Shown one piece after another: positions 8,784 through 21,289 of a DNA stretch of 64,000 nucleotides. Position 1 is the stretch's first letter. Every line of letters starts with the position of its first letter. The DNA is from Sphingomonas sp. IC-11 (GTDB lineage: Bacteria > Pseudomonadota > Alphaproteobacteria > Sphingomonadales > Sphingomonadaceae): assembly GCF_021043365.1 (NCBI RefSeq), contig NZ_JAJNDU010000001.1:1512164-1576163 (forward strand), read 5' to 3'. Below the pieces are notes generated by a model. It had not been told where the DNA came from and searched no databases. It saw nothing but the letters and a program-made list of their open reading frames with translations. A program made the position numbers and the translations under genes.

Positions 8784-9539
8784 GTGGGGGCGGATCACGA
8801 AAAGGAGGATCACGACCTCCAGGTTGCGCTGGTCCGCTACCAAGGCTGGGCCGCGACGGCGGGCGCACGGGCCGTCGTGATTTTCGAGGGCCGCGATACG
8901 GCGGGCAAGGATGGCGCCATCCGCGCCATCACTCGCCATCTCGCGGTCCGGCAGACGAGGGTTGTCGCGCTGCCAAAACCAACGGAGCACGAACGGTCAC
9001 AGTGGTTTTTCCAGCGGTACGTCGCGCACCTGCCTGCTGCGGGCGAACTCGTGATCTTCAATCGCAGTTGGTACAATCGTGCCGGTGTCGAGGTGGTGAA
9101 CGGCTTCTCCTCGCCTGAAGCGCAGGCGCGCTTCCTTGAGGATGTTCCCGGTTTTGAAGCGATGCTGCTTGCCGACGGGATCAAGGTCATCAAGCTGTGG
9201 CTCGACATCTCGCGCGATGAACAGGCTGCCCGGCTGGAATCCCGCCGAAGTGATCCGTTGAAGGCCCTGAAGATTTCGCCGCTGGATGCCGTGGCGCAGC
9301 AAAAGTGGGATGCCTACACCGCCGCTCGCGACACGATGTTGACCCGTACGAGCACGCCGGTTGCGCCGTGGATCTGCGTTCGTGCCGACCACAAGAAACG
9401 CGCACGGCGGGCGATCATCCAGCATCTCTTGCGTGAACTGGCGCCTGAGGAAATCGGCGGCTTGATCCCGGCACCGGATCCCGACACGCTCTTCCTTTTC
9501 GAAGCGTCGGCGATTGGTGACGGCCGGCTGGAGCGATAG
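8784..9539 (+). CDS. ppk2: polyphosphate kinase 2 family protein
   Basis: 251 aa from a GTG 4 nt after the thiolase stop. Walker [10 protein letters not shown] (about residues 36-44), the conserved FNRSWYNR (92-99) and the lid-like [11 protein letters not shown] region are those of PPK2. These enzymes transfer phosphate between polyphosphate and nucleoside mono- or diphosphates. The N-terminus is short, beginning about 10 residues before the conserved LQVALVRYQ helix, so the start could be correct or a few codons off; the AAGGAGG at about 8802 has no in-frame start just after it. Subclass (GDP- or AMP-directed) cannot be set by eye. Confidence 0.88.
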   Translation: MGADHEKEDHDLQVALVRYQGWAATAGARAVVIFEGRDTAGKDGAIRAITRHLAVRQTRVVALPKPTEHERSQWFFQRYVAHLPAAGELVIFNRSWYNRAGVEVVNGFSSPEAQARFLEDVPGFEAMLLADGIKVIKLWLDISRDEQAARLESRRSDPLKALKISPLDAVAQQKWDAYTAARDTMLTRTSTPVAPWICVRADHKKRARRAIIQHLLRELAPEEIGGLIPAPDPDTLFLFEASAIGDGRLER

Positions 9540-9596
9540 CTCACGACAGGCGCCGTCGCACAAAAATCGGGGCTACCTCTCCCTCCGGCACTAAGT

Positions 9597-9622
9597 CATA
9601 ATGCGTTCTAAGAAAATAGAAC
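9597..9622 (+). promoter_or_regulatory. -10-like element and perfect palindrome upstream of BVMO gene
   Basis: A CATAAT hexamer (9597-9602) is followed 3 nt later by GTTCTA-N6-TAGAAC (9605-9622), an 18-bp perfect dyad that ends right before the GAGGAGAG ribosome-binding site of the monooxygenase gene. Position and symmetry fit a repressor operator over the transcription start, though an RNA hairpin next to the RBS is also possible. No clear -35 is seen and no regulator gene lies next to it. Confidence 0.5.
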
Positions 9623-9634
9623 GAGGAGAGGCGA

Positions 9635-11455
9635 ATGACACTCGAGTCGCAGGCTCTGCACAGCGCGCCCGACAGCCAGTTCAATTTTGATCCCAAGGCG
9701 CTGAAAGCCAAGTATCTTTCCGAGCGGGACAAGCGACTGCGCGCCGACGCGAACGAGCAATATGTCGAGATGACGGGCAAGTTCGCCCACTATCTCGAGG
9801 ATCCCTACATAGAGCAGCCGATCGAACGCGCGCCCCTGAGCGACGAAAAGGACGTCGTGGTGATCGGCGGCGGGTTTGGTGGTCTGCTCGCCGGTGCCAA
9901 GCTGCGCGAGGCCGGTGTCAACGATATTCGCATCATCGAAAAGGGCGGCGAGTTCGGCGGAACCTGGTATTGGAACCGCTATCCTGGCGCAGCCTGCGAC
10001 ATCGAAAGTTACGTCTACCTTCCGCTGCTCGAAGAAACGGGCTTCATGCCCGAGCGCAAGTACAGCCAGGGCCCCGAGATCCGCGCCTATTCACGTCGCA
10101 TTGCGGAACGGTTCGACCTGTACCGGGACGTCCTGTTCCAGACCGAAGTCACCGACATGGCTTGGGACGAAGAGCAACGTCGGTGGACGGTGTTCACCAA
10201 CCGCGGTGATGCGATCCGCGCTCGCTTCGTCGTAATGGCAAATGGCCCCCTGCACCGCCCCAAGCTCCCGGGCATTCCGGGCATCGAGGAGTTTCAGGGC
10301 CACACCTTCCATACGAGCCGCTGGGACTATGCCTACACCGGCGGTGATCAGAACGGTGGTCTGGACAGGCTTGGCGACAAGGTCGTCGGGATCATCGGCA
10401 CAGGGGCCACGGCGGTCCAATGCGTTCCTCATCTTGGGGCAAGCGCCAAGGAGCTCTTCGTCTTCCAGCGTACGCCCTCATCGATCGACGTGCGCGGCGA
10501 TCGTCCAACGGACCGGCAATGGGCTCAGTCCCTCACTCCCGGTTGGCACCGCCACCGGATGGAGAATTTCAACACGCTGGTGTCGGGCGGCTGGGCTGAG
10601 GAAGACCTCGTAAACGACGGATGGACCGACATCATCCGCAACCTTGGCATGATCGCCCGCATGAAGGCCGTAAAGGCCGGTGCCGAGAACCCAGACGAAT
10701 TGGTGCAGCTCGCCGACTTCCAAAAAATGGAATCGATCCGCTCGCGCGTGGATCAGGTGGTGAATGACAAAGCGACCGCCGACGCTCTCAAGCCCTGGTA
10801 CAACCAGTTCTGCAAGCGGCCGTGCTTCCACGATGATTATCTGGCGACCTTCAACAGGCCGAACGTGAAGCTCGTCGATACGCAGGGCAAAGGCGTCCAG
10901 CAGATCACGCGCGATGGCGTGGTCGTCGCGGGCAAGGAATACAAGCTCGACTGCCTGATCTTCGGCACCGGCTTTGAAGTCGGCACCAGCTATGCTCGCC
11001 GTGCGGGTTACGACGTGCGCGGCCTGGGCGGACGGACACTCGAAGAAAAGTGGGCTGACGGCGGCCGCACGCTGCACGGCATGACCGTCAACGGCTTCCC
11101 AAACATGTTCATCTTCTCGGTTGTTCAATCAGGCTTCACCGCCAATTACCCCCACGCCCTTCTCGAGCAGGCCGGACATGCCGCGCACATCATCGGGGAG
11201 GCGATGCGGTCGCAGAAGTCTCGCGTGGAGCCGAGCGAAGAAGCGGAGGAGGCCTGGACACAAGAAGTCCTGTCGGCCGTGCTGGACCGGCGCAAGTTCC
11301 TCGAGGAATGCACGCCCGGCTATTACAATGGCGAGGGACAGCTGAGTCCCAAGGCGGCCAGCTTCTCCAGCTATGGCAAGGGGCCCAATGCCTTCTTCAA
11401 CATCATCAAGGAGTGGCGCGAGGAAGGGAGCATGAAGGGTTTGAAGCTCGCCTGA
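9635..11455 (+). CDS. FAD-dependent Baeyer-Villiger monooxygenase
   Basis: 606 aa. The first Rossmann motif GGGFGG is at about 78-83, the Baeyer-Villiger fingerprint F220-x-G-x3-H-x3-W-D231 is complete (FQGHTFHTSRWD), and the NADPH Rossmann GTGATA is at 255-260. The roughly 70-residue N-terminal extension with KYLSERDKRL resembles the cyclopentadecanone-monooxygenase subgroup rather than the shorter cyclohexanone type. The reaction is insertion of one oxygen next to a ketone to give an ester or lactone. It has its own promoter region with a palindrome and is followed by an MDR oxidoreductase 140 bp on, suggesting ketone or alcohol catabolism. Natural substrate unknown. Confidence 0.9.
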   Translation: MTLESQALHSAPDSQFNFDPKALKAKYLSERDKRLRADANEQYVEMTGKFAHYLEDPYIEQPIERAPLSDEKDVVVIGGGFGGLLAGAKLREAGVNDIRIIEKGGEFGGTWYWNRYPGAACDIESYVYLPLLEETGFMPERKYSQGPEIRAYSRRIAERFDLYRDVLFQTEVTDMAWDEEQRRWTVFTNRGDAIRARFVVMANGPLHRPKLPGIPGIEEFQGHTFHTSRWDYAYTGGDQNGGLDRLGDKVVGIIGTGATAVQCVPHLGASAKELFVFQRTPSSIDVRGDRPTDRQWAQSLTPGWHRHRMENFNTLVSGGWAEEDLVNDGWTDIIRNLGMIARMKAVKAGAENPDELVQLADFQKMESIRSRVDQVVNDKATADALKPWYNQFCKRPCFHDDYLATFNRPNVKLVDTQGKGVQQITRDGVVVAGKEYKLDCLIFGTGFEVGTSYARRAGYDVRGLGGRTLEEKWADGGRTLHGMTVNGFPNMFIFSVVQSGFTANYPHALLEQAGHAAHIIGEAMRSQKSRVEPSEEAEEAWTQEVLSAVLDRRKFLEECTPGYYNGEGQLSPKAASFSSYGKGPNAFFNIIKEWREEGSMKGLKLA

Positions 11456-11595
11456 GGCTTGCTCCGAACCGAACTGACGGCGCGCCGGCGCCCGAACCAC
11501 CGGTGTCGAGAGGCATGGCAGCGCTAAATCTCTCGACATTGGTCGGCGCGGGCGAGATGGCTACGGCATAACCATAGCCTTCAAGAGGAGCTGCC

Positions 11596-12720
11596 ATGAC
11601 TGACTTGCCTGAAACATACCGTCGCCTTGTGTCGACCGTGACCGCCGAGGGGCAGGTAAGGCTCTCGTTGCAGGACGTGCCGGTACCGACGCTGAACGAT
11701 GAGGACGTTCTTGTTCGCGTTGAGGCAACGCCGATCAACCCCTCCGATCTTGCCGTCCTCCTGGCGCTAACCGACGGAACGGAGTTCACGCGGGAGGGCA
11801 ACTCTGCCAGCGCACCGCTCAACCCCGCGGTTCAGCGTGCACTCTCCCCCCGCGCGGGAGTTGACGTTCCTGTCGGCAACGAAGGCGCAGGTCAGGTGGT
11901 CGCTGCTGGCGCCTCCCCTTCCGCGCAAGCGCTTCTGGGCAAGACCGTCGCGCTCGCCGGCGGTGGCTTCTACGCGCAATATCGCAAGGTACGCGCCGCC
12001 GATTGCATGATCGTTCCGGAAGGCACCAGCGCGGAAGAGGCAGCATCGTCCTACGTTAATCCGCTCACCGCACTTGGCATGGTGGGCACGATGAAGCGTG
12101 AGGGATACCAGGGCCTGGTGCACACCGCCGCTGCGTCAAACCTTGGCCAGATGCTCGTCAAGCTTTGCGCGGCAGACGGCGTTCCGCTCGTCAACATCGT
12201 CCGCAGCGAGGCGCAGGCGCAGCTGTTGCGTGACCTTGGCGCGCAGCACGTCGTTGACATGACGGCGGACGATTTCCTTCCCAAGCTGATTGACGCCATC
12301 GCTGCGACCAACGCCTTCCTCGCCTTTGACGCGGTCGGCGGCGGGAAGCTGGCCGGGCAGATCCTGACCGCCATGGAACAGGCTGCACTCCGCACGCAGC
12401 GCGCGGACGGGCCGTACGGGTCACGTCAGATGAAGCAGGTCTATCTCTATGGCGGCCTGTCCCCTGCCCCGACCGAATTCAATCGCGGGTTCGGCATGCG
12501 CTGGCGCATGGGCGGCTGGCTGCTGACCTACTTCCTCGAGGACATTGGCGCGGGCGCAGCAAAGGAGCTTCGCGATCGCGTCGCGCGTGAGCTGAAGACG
12601 ACGTTCGCCAGCAAGTACACCAAGCGTATTGCCTTGGCCGAGATGCTCGATCCTGCGACCATCGCCGCTTACGGAAAGCGAGCGACCGGGGAGAAGTATC
12701 TGGTAGTGCCCCAGGCATGA
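11596..12720 (+). CDS. zinc-free MDR alcohol dehydrogenase / quinone oxidoreductase-like protein
   Basis: 374 aa, GroES-like N-terminal domain and a nucleotide-binding domain with a Gly/Ala-rich T-A-A-A-S-N-L-G-Q-M segment and the dinucleotide-fold strand LVNIVRSE. No structural-zinc Cys cluster is visible, so it belongs to the quinone oxidoreductase/enoyl reductase side of the MDR superfamily. The ATG at 11596 is preceded by AAGAGGAG. It may work with the monooxygenase upstream, for example reducing or activating a ketone or enone intermediate, but this is context only. It ends convergently with glgX at a strong hairpin. Confidence 0.82.
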   Translation: MTDLPETYRRLVSTVTAEGQVRLSLQDVPVPTLNDEDVLVRVEATPINPSDLAVLLALTDGTEFTREGNSASAPLNPAVQRALSPRAGVDVPVGNEGAGQVVAAGASPSAQALLGKTVALAGGGFYAQYRKVRAADCMIVPEGTSAEEAASSYVNPLTALGMVGTMKREGYQGLVHTAAASNLGQMLVKLCAADGVPLVNIVRSEAQAQLLRDLGAQHVVDMTADDFLPKLIDAIAATNAFLAFDAVGGGKLAGQILTAMEQAALRTQRADGPYGSRQMKQVYLYGGLSPAPTEFNRGFGMRWRMGGWLLTYFLEDIGAGAAKELRDRVARELKTTFASKYTKRIALAEMLDPATIAAYGKRATGEKYLVVPQA

Positions 12721-12726
12721 TCTCGG

Positions 12727-12758
12727 CCCTCGCTCCGGGATCACTCCCGGGGCGAGGG
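12727..12758. terminator. 14-bp hairpin at the convergent MDR/glgX end
   Basis: The arms CCCTCGCTCCGGGA (12727-12740) and TCCCGGGGCGAGGG (12745-12758) pair over 14 bp, with one T-G wobble, around a TCAC loop. It begins 7 nt after the MDR stop, and its loop contains part of the glgX stop codon. There is no T-tract on either strand, so it may act with Rho or as an mRNA end-protecting stem rather than as a classical intrinsic terminator. Confidence 0.55.
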
Positions 12759-14507
12759 CGACAGGTCAACGCTCCGGTTGACCCGATCAATCCGGACCTC
12801 CGCACCGCCCGGTATCTGCATGACAAAGCCATGGGCGCGTTCCCAGTCTTCCGCCATCATCGCGCCGCCATCGAGGGTCGACCAATGAAGGTCGTGGCGG
12901 ATCTCCGGGGCGCCGATCGCCGGATGGGCGCGCCGCCAAGCAGCCAGAGACGCCACATAGGCTTCCAGCGCATGATCCCGCCTATCCCAATCTAGCCAGC
13001 TGATCTCGTTGTCCTGCGCGTAGGCATTATTGTTGCCCGCCTGGGTGCGTCCGAACTCATCGCCCGCGGTCAGCATGATCGTACCGCGAGCGGCAAAAAG
13101 ACTGGCCAGCAACGCGCGCACGTCTTCAGGCGCGCCGCGTCCCTCATTCCCGGCGTTCCAGCTCACTTCATCCGCATGACCGTCGCGGTTTTGCTCGCCA
13201 TTGGCGTGATTGTGCCGGGACCGGTACGAGACCGCGTCCGCGAGCGTGAAGCCGTCATGCGCGGCGACAAAGTTCACGCTGCGCGTTCGCTCCTCGCCGA
13301 AAACGTCTGTGGATCCGGCCAGGCGGGTGGCAATCGCTCCGGCGGCGCCATCCCCGCGCCAGAACCGGCGCACATCGTCTCGGAAGCGATCATTCCATTC
13401 GAGCCAGTCTGACGGGAATGCGCCGAGCTGGTACCCACCGGGGCCAACGTCCCACGGCTCGGCAATCATGATGCGATCGGCCAGAAGTGGATCGGCACGC
13501 AGCTCAGAAAAGATCGGGGCTTGGGGATCAAAGCCGGGTGAACGCGCCACGATCGGCGCGAGATCGAACCGGAAGCCGTCCACACCCGCCTGACTGACGA
13601 AATGCCGTAAAGTTCGGAGCGTCATAGCTCGAACCCAGGGGTTCCCGAAGTCCAGCGTATTGCCGGTTCCAGCATCATTGATGAGAACGCCGGTCTCGGA
13701 ACGCGCATAGACGTCGTCATCCAGCCCTCGAAGCGAGAGCGTTGGACCCGCCAAGTCGCTTTCCCCGGTGTGATTGAACACCAGATCCAGGATCGTGCCA
13801 ATACCGGCCTGCCGCAGCGCTTCCACTGTGGCCCGCAATTCCTCCATCCCGCCGGGACACAGGCGCGGATCAAGTGCCATCGGCACAACCGGATTATAGC
13901 CCCACGCATTACTGAGGCCCAGCGGCGGCAGATGGCGCTCATCGATCCAGGCAACGATCGGCATCAACTCAACGGCATCAACACCGATGCGGGTCAGGTG
14001 GTCCAAGATCGACCGATGAGCTAGCGCAGCGACGGTGCCGCGCATCTCGCTCGGAATGTCCGGATGCCGCATGGTGAACGCGCGAACGTTCACCTCATAG
14101 ATGAGGCCGCCGGCCTTGAAGACGGGCTCTCGCGCCGGCAGCGGAGGTAGTGACCTCGTCAGAACAGCCTTCGGAACGAGGGCTGCCGTATCAAACCCCG
14201 GCTCGCTCAACCTGGGATCATAAGTGAATGGCGCGTCGAGGTGCGTCGCGTTCGGATCCAGCAGCAGCTTCGACGGGTCGAATGGGTGAGACCCAGCGGC
14301 GCGGAACCCATAGCGGGCACCTTCACGAACCCGCGCTTCACAGAACCACTCATCACCGTTCCGCGACATCAACCGGCGACTTTCCACCTCACCGTCAAAG
14401 AGGCAGAGCCAGACGTGAGTGGCGCGGGGCGACCGAACCTGAAATCGGTGCTCGAACATCGGAGAAGGGTCCGCTTTGGATAGCACGTCAAGACGCATGA
14501 ACGACAT
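12741..14507 (-). CDS. glgX: glycogen debranching enzyme GlgX
   Basis: About 588 aa from the ATG at 14507; ATGs at 14534 and 14498 are alternatives and no strong RBS decides between them. A short CBM48-like N-terminus is followed by a GH13 barrel: VFNHTGE (region I), nucleophile Asp in GVDGFRFD, acid Glu in MIAEPWD, and the third Asp in VAAHDGFTL. GlgX-specific segments (WGYNPV, GDEFGRTQ-x-GNNN-x-Y) are present. It cleaves alpha-1,6 branches of phosphorylase-trimmed glycogen. Being last of the glg operon, it completes a full synthesis and degradation set. Confidence 0.92.
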   Translation of the reverse strand: MSFMRLDVLSKADPSPMFEHRFQVRSPRATHVWLCLFDGEVESRRLMSRNGDEWFCEARVREGARYGFRAAGSHPFDPSKLLLDPNATHLDAPFTYDPRLSEPGFDTAALVPKAVLTRSLPPLPAREPVFKAGGLIYEVNVRAFTMRHPDIPSEMRGTVAALAHRSILDHLTRIGVDAVELMPIVAWIDERHLPPLGLSNAWGYNPVVPMALDPRLCPGGMEELRATVEALRQAGIGTILDLVFNHTGESDLAGPTLSLRGLDDDVYARSETGVLINDAGTGNTLDFGNPWVRAMTLRTLRHFVSQAGVDGFRFDLAPIVARSPGFDPQAPIFSELRADPLLADRIMIAEPWDVGPGGYQLGAFPSDWLEWNDRFRDDVRRFWRGDGAAGAIATRLAGSTDVFGEERTRSVNFVAAHDGFTLADAVSYRSRHNHANGEQNRDGHADEVSWNAGNEGRGAPEDVRALLASLFAARGTIMLTAGDEFGRTQAGNNNAYAQDNEISWLDWDRRDHALEAYVASLAAWRRAHPAIGAPEIRHDLHWSTLDGGAMMAEDWERAHGFVMQIPGGAEVRIDRVNRSVDLSPSPRE

Positions 14508-14580
14508 CAAACATGCTGCCCCACGCGTGCGCAACCGGACGACCAGCGCTCGTCGAGGTCCAAGCCATGATCGACTGGGC

Positions 14581-17630
<3,050 letters not shown>

Positions 17631-17760
17631 CCCCTCCCCCCGCATGCGAGGCATATGGCCGGCTCGTCAACAGCGCGCGCCGGGTGGCTACTCAGCCGCG
17701 CCGCCGCTCCGTGCCCGTTCGTTCCGGCCTTCCAGCGCACGTAGCGCGTCGCGGACACGC

Positions 17761-19020
17761 TCATACAAGCCGATCGATCATCGGCTTCGTTATAAGGCAG
17801 ATCCCCTCTTCCGTCCGGCGGAAGCGGCGCGCATCGAGGGCTGGATCGTCTCCGACTACGAGACCGTCGGGGATCTGAACCCCGCGATCGATCACTACCT
17901 TCCTGAGACGAGCGCCCCGCCCGACTTTCACATAGGGCAGCACCACGGCCTCATCGAGCATGGCAAAGCTGTGCGTGCGCACCCCGGTGAAGAGCAGCGA
18001 ACGATAGATCGAAGACCCGGAGACGATGCAATCCCCTGACACCAGGCTCGCAACGGCGGATCCACGGCGGCCGTCGATATCGTGGACGAACTTGGCTGGA
18101 GGTGTCAGCTCCGAATAGGTCGAGATCGGCCAGGATCGATCGTAAAGGTCGAGCGCCGGGACAACATCGGTAAGGTCGATGTTCGCTTTCCAATAAGCGT
18201 CCACCGTGCCGACGTCGCGCCAATAAGCCGAGGCTTCGTTGGAGGAGCGAACGCACGAGGTGCTGAACTGATGGGCGACGGCCTTGCCGTTCTTCACCAG
18301 CCATGGGACGATGTCGCGCCCGAAATCGCGGTTCGATCCGGGGGTTTCGGCATCTCGCCTCAGCTGGTCGATCAGCAAGGACGTCTTGAAGACGTAGATG
18401 CCCATGGAGGCGAGTGCGACATCGGGTTTGCCGGGCATCGCCGGGGGGTCAGCCGGCTTCTCCACGAATTCAATGATCCGGCCGGTCTCGTCGACATGCA
18501 TGACGCCGAAGGCCACCGCCTCCATTCGCGGCACTTCCATGCACGCCACGGTAACATCGGCTTCCTGCTCGCAATGCTGCTGCAGCATCAGCTCGTAATC
18601 CATCTTGTAGATGTGATCACCAGCCAGGATCACCATATATTCCGGATCGTAGCTTTCGATGATGTCGATGTTCTGGAAAACGGCGTCGGCAGTGCCTTCA
18701 TACCATTGGAATTCGCTGACGCGCTGGGACGCCGGCAGAATGTCAAAGCTCTCGTTGCGCTCCGGCCGCAGGAAATTCCATCCGCGCTGCAAATGGCGGA
18801 TCAATGAATGGGCCTTGTACTGCGTCGCAACCCCAATGCGGCGGATGCCGGAGTTGATCGCATTCGACAGCGCGAAATCGATGATGCGGCTCTTGCCCCC
18901 GAAATACACCGCCGGCTTTGCGCGCGTATCGGTCAGCTCCGCCAGGCGGCTGCCTCGCCCGCCAGCCAGCACATAGGCCATGGCGTCTCGCGCAAGCGGC
19001 TGTCCCTTCCGGTGTTCCAT
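17761..19020 (-). CDS. glgC: glucose-1-phosphate adenylyltransferase GlgC
   Basis: 419 aa. N-terminal nucleotidyltransferase domain with [17 protein letters not shown] (sugar-phosphate and effector region), GDHIYKMDY and VEKP; C-terminal left-handed beta-helix repeats (I-V-S-G-S-S-I, V-K-V-G-R-G-A). It makes ADP-glucose from ATP and glucose-1-phosphate, the committed and usually allosterically controlled step. The protein ends I-D-R-L-V at 17761. A different frame continues past the stop for about 26 codons with coding-like composition (see findings). A 100-bp gap with a REP-like hairpin separates it from glgB. Confidence 0.95.
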   Translation of the reverse strand: MEHRKGQPLARDAMAYVLAGGRGSRLAELTDTRAKPAVYFGGKSRIIDFALSNAINSGIRRIGVATQYKAHSLIRHLQRGWNFLRPERNESFDILPASQRVSEFQWYEGTADAVFQNIDIIESYDPEYMVILAGDHIYKMDYELMLQQHCEQEADVTVACMEVPRMEAVAFGVMHVDETGRIIEFVEKPADPPAMPGKPDVALASMGIYVFKTSLLIDQLRRDAETPGSNRDFGRDIVPWLVKNGKAVAHQFSTSCVRSSNEASAYWRDVGTVDAYWKANIDLTDVVPALDLYDRSWPISTYSELTPPAKFVHDIDGRRGSAVASLVSGDCIVSGSSIYRSLLFTGVRTHSFAMLDEAVVLPYVKVGRGARLRKVVIDRGVQIPDGLVVGDDPALDARRFRRTEEGICLITKPMIDRLV

Positions 19021-19031
19021 CCTCGTTTCCT

Positions 19032-19066
19032 TCTCCCCTCGGCGCGAGAGGGCTTTGGGGAGGCCG
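19032..19066. repeat. REP-like hairpin between glgB and glgC
   Basis: The gap between these co-directional genes contains CTCCCC, a small C-C-C-T-C/G-A-G-A-G-G-G stem, and GGGGAGG, giving nested inverted pairing of the kind seen in short extragenic repeats of GC-rich proteobacteria. Only one copy was noticed in the window, so the repeat status is a guess. It might stabilise or separate glgB and glgC messages. Confidence 0.3.
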
Positions 19067-19120
19067 CCCTCCCGACGTGTTATCTGTGGAGGACAAAGCC
19101 CCCTGTTGCAGCAACCGTGA

Positions 19121-21289
19121 TCAACCGGCGATCTGCTGTTCCTCGAATTCGAACATGATCGTGGCCAAGGGCGGCAATGTCACCATGGCGAAGCCGTCCG
19201 CTGCCACCACTCCTCCAAGATTGCCGAGCCCGGACCCCCAATAGTCATGAGCGTCGGAATTCAGGATCTCTCGCCACAGGCCGGCGTGCGGCAGTGGGAG
19301 GCGGTACGGCGCCCTGGCAACCGGCGTCATATTGCAGACGACCGCGATCGGCCGTGCACCCGGCGCTTTGCGAAGCCAGACGAACACTGAATTCTCGGCA
19401 TCGTCGGCAACCAGCCACTCGAACCCTTCAGGCTCGCAGTCACGGGCATGGAGCGCCGGCTTCTCACGATAAAGGCGATTCAGGTCGCGGACGAGCTTCC
19501 GCACGCCCTCGTGCGCGGTTGAATGGCACAATTCCCAATCGAGTGCCCGGTCCTCGCTCCATTCGCGTCGCTGCGCGAATTCCTGCCCCATGAACAACAG
19601 CTTCTTGCCGGGATAACCCCACATCAGGGCATAAAAGGCGCGCAGATTGGCGAACTGCTGCCAGTCATCACCGCTCATCTTGGCGAGCAGCGAACCCTTT
19701 CCGTGCACCACTTCATCATGGCTGAGCGGCAGAACGTAATTCTCGCTGAATGCATATACGAGGCCGAATGTGATGTCGTTGTGATGGTGCGGCCGGTGCA
19801 CCGGCTCCCGGGCCATGTACTTCAGCGTGTCGTGCATGAAGCCCATGTTCCACTTGAAGCCGAAGCCCAACCCGCCGTCGTGGGCAGGATGAGTCACCCC
19901 GGGCCAAGCAGTCGATTCCTCCGCCACGGTGAAGAAGCCGGGATGCGCACCATAAACTGCCCGGTTCATGGATTGCAGGAACGATGCGGCTTCCCAGTTC
20001 TCGCGTCCGCCTTCCGGGTTCGGGATCCACTCGCCCGCCTTTCGGCTGTAATCGCGATACAGCATCGACGCGACCGCATCGACCCGCAAGCCATCGACAT
20101 GGTAGCGCTCGGCCCAGAACAGCGCGTTGTTGACCAGGAAGGCTGACACTTCCCGACGGCCGAAATTGTAGATCGCCGTGTTCCAGTCGGGGTGATAGCC
20201 CAGTCGTGGATCGTCGTGCTCGTACAATGCGGTGCCGTCAAAGCGGGCGAGCCCATGGGCATCGGTGGGGAAGTGCGCCGGCACCCAATCCAGCAGCACG
20301 CCGATCCCGGCCCGGTGCGCGCCGTCCACGAAACGCGCGAAGCCTTCGATATCGCCAAAGCGGGCTGAGGGGGCATAAAGGCCCGTCGTCTGATATCCCC
20401 AGGACGGATCATAGGGATGCTCGGAGATGGGCAGGAACTCGATATGGGTGAACCCCATTTCCGCGACATAAGGGATCAATCGATCCGCCAGCGCGTCCCA
20501 AGTGAGAAACCAACCTGCCTCATCGCGCTCCCACGATCCCGCATGCACCTCATAGATGCTGATCGGGACCCGGCGAGGATCAACCTTCGCCCAATGCGCG
20601 CGATGTTCGCCATCGCCCCATTCGTGATTGAGAGGCGCCGCCGTCACCGAGGCCGTGTGCGGGCGCAACTCCGAAGCGAAGGCATAAGGATCCGCCTTTA
20701 GTGGCTGTAGCTGCCCCTGCGGCCCAATGATCTCGAACTTATAGTGTCTGCCGGCGCCGAGATCGGGGATGAAGATTTCCCACACACCGACGTCCGTACG
20801 GCGGCGCATCAAATGGCGCTTGCCGTCCCAATCGTTGAAATCTCCGACGACGGAAACGCGTTCTGCATTGGGCGCCCAGACCGCGAAGTGAACGCCGGAT
20901 GCGCCTTCGTGATCGATCAGGTGCGCACCAAGCTTGTCATGCAATCGAAAGTGCGTGCCCTCTGCCATCAGCAGATCATCGACCGGGCCAAGGACCGGAC
21001 CGAAGGTATAAGGATCAGTGACCGACCATTCCGCCTGGCCCGCCCTGGCATGGTAACGCAACGGCTGCGGATCTCCGTCGATCAGCCCTTCGAATAGCCC
21101 CCGAGCGTCGACGCGGTCCAACGTGCCCAGCAACTCGCCGGAAAGGCTGTGTGCCTCCAATGTTTCCGCGCCCGGAACCAGCGCGCGCGCAAACGTTCCT
21201 TTTGGGCCGGCATGGGTGCCAAGCAGAGCAAAAGGGTCGTTATGACGGCCCGCCAGCAAGGCTTCGATGGCGCCGGGCGGGGGCTTCAC
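19121..21289 (-). CDS. glgB: 1,4-alpha-glucan branching enzyme GlgB
   Basis: 722 aa from the GTG at 21289, which overlaps the glgP stop as GTGA; longer in-frame extensions would lie inside glgP. N-terminal CBM48-type domains ([20 protein letters not shown]) are followed by a GH13 barrel with nucleophile Asp in [10 protein letters not shown], acid Glu in [10 protein letters not shown] and Asp in [12 protein letters not shown]. It introduces alpha-1,6 branches. Full length, about the usual 720-730 aa. Coupled to glgP upstream. Confidence 0.95.
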   Translation of the reverse strand: MKPPPGAIEALLAGRHNDPFALLGTHAGPKGTFARALVPGAETLEAHSLSGELLGTLDRVDARGLFEGLIDGDPQPLRYHARAGQAEWSVTDPYTFGPVLGPVDDLLMAEGTHFRLHDKLGAHLIDHEGASGVHFAVWAPNAERVSVVGDFNDWDGKRHLMRRRTDVGVWEIFIPDLGAGRHYKFEIIGPQGQLQPLKADPYAFASELRPHTASVTAAPLNHEWGDGEHRAHWAKVDPRRVPISIYEVHAGSWERDEAGWFLTWDALADRLIPYVAEMGFTHIEFLPISEHPYDPSWGYQTTGLYAPSARFGDIEGFARFVDGAHRAGIGVLLDWVPAHFPTDAHGLARFDGTALYEHDDPRLGYHPDWNTAIYNFGRREVSAFLVNNALFWAERYHVDGLRVDAVASMLYRDYSRKAGEWIPNPEGGRENWEAASFLQSMNRAVYGAHPGFFTVAEESTAWPGVTHPAHDGGLGFGFKWNMGFMHDTLKYMAREPVHRPHHHNDITFGLVYAFSENYVLPLSHDEVVHGKGSLLAKMSGDDWQQFANLRAFYALMWGYPGKKLLFMGQEFAQRREWSEDRALDWELCHSTAHEGVRKLVRDLNRLYREKPALHARDCEPEGFEWLVADDAENSVFVWLRKAPGARPIAVVCNMTPVARAPYRLPLPHAGLWREILNSDAHDYWGSGLGNLGGVVAADGFAMVTLPPLATIMFEFEEQQIAG

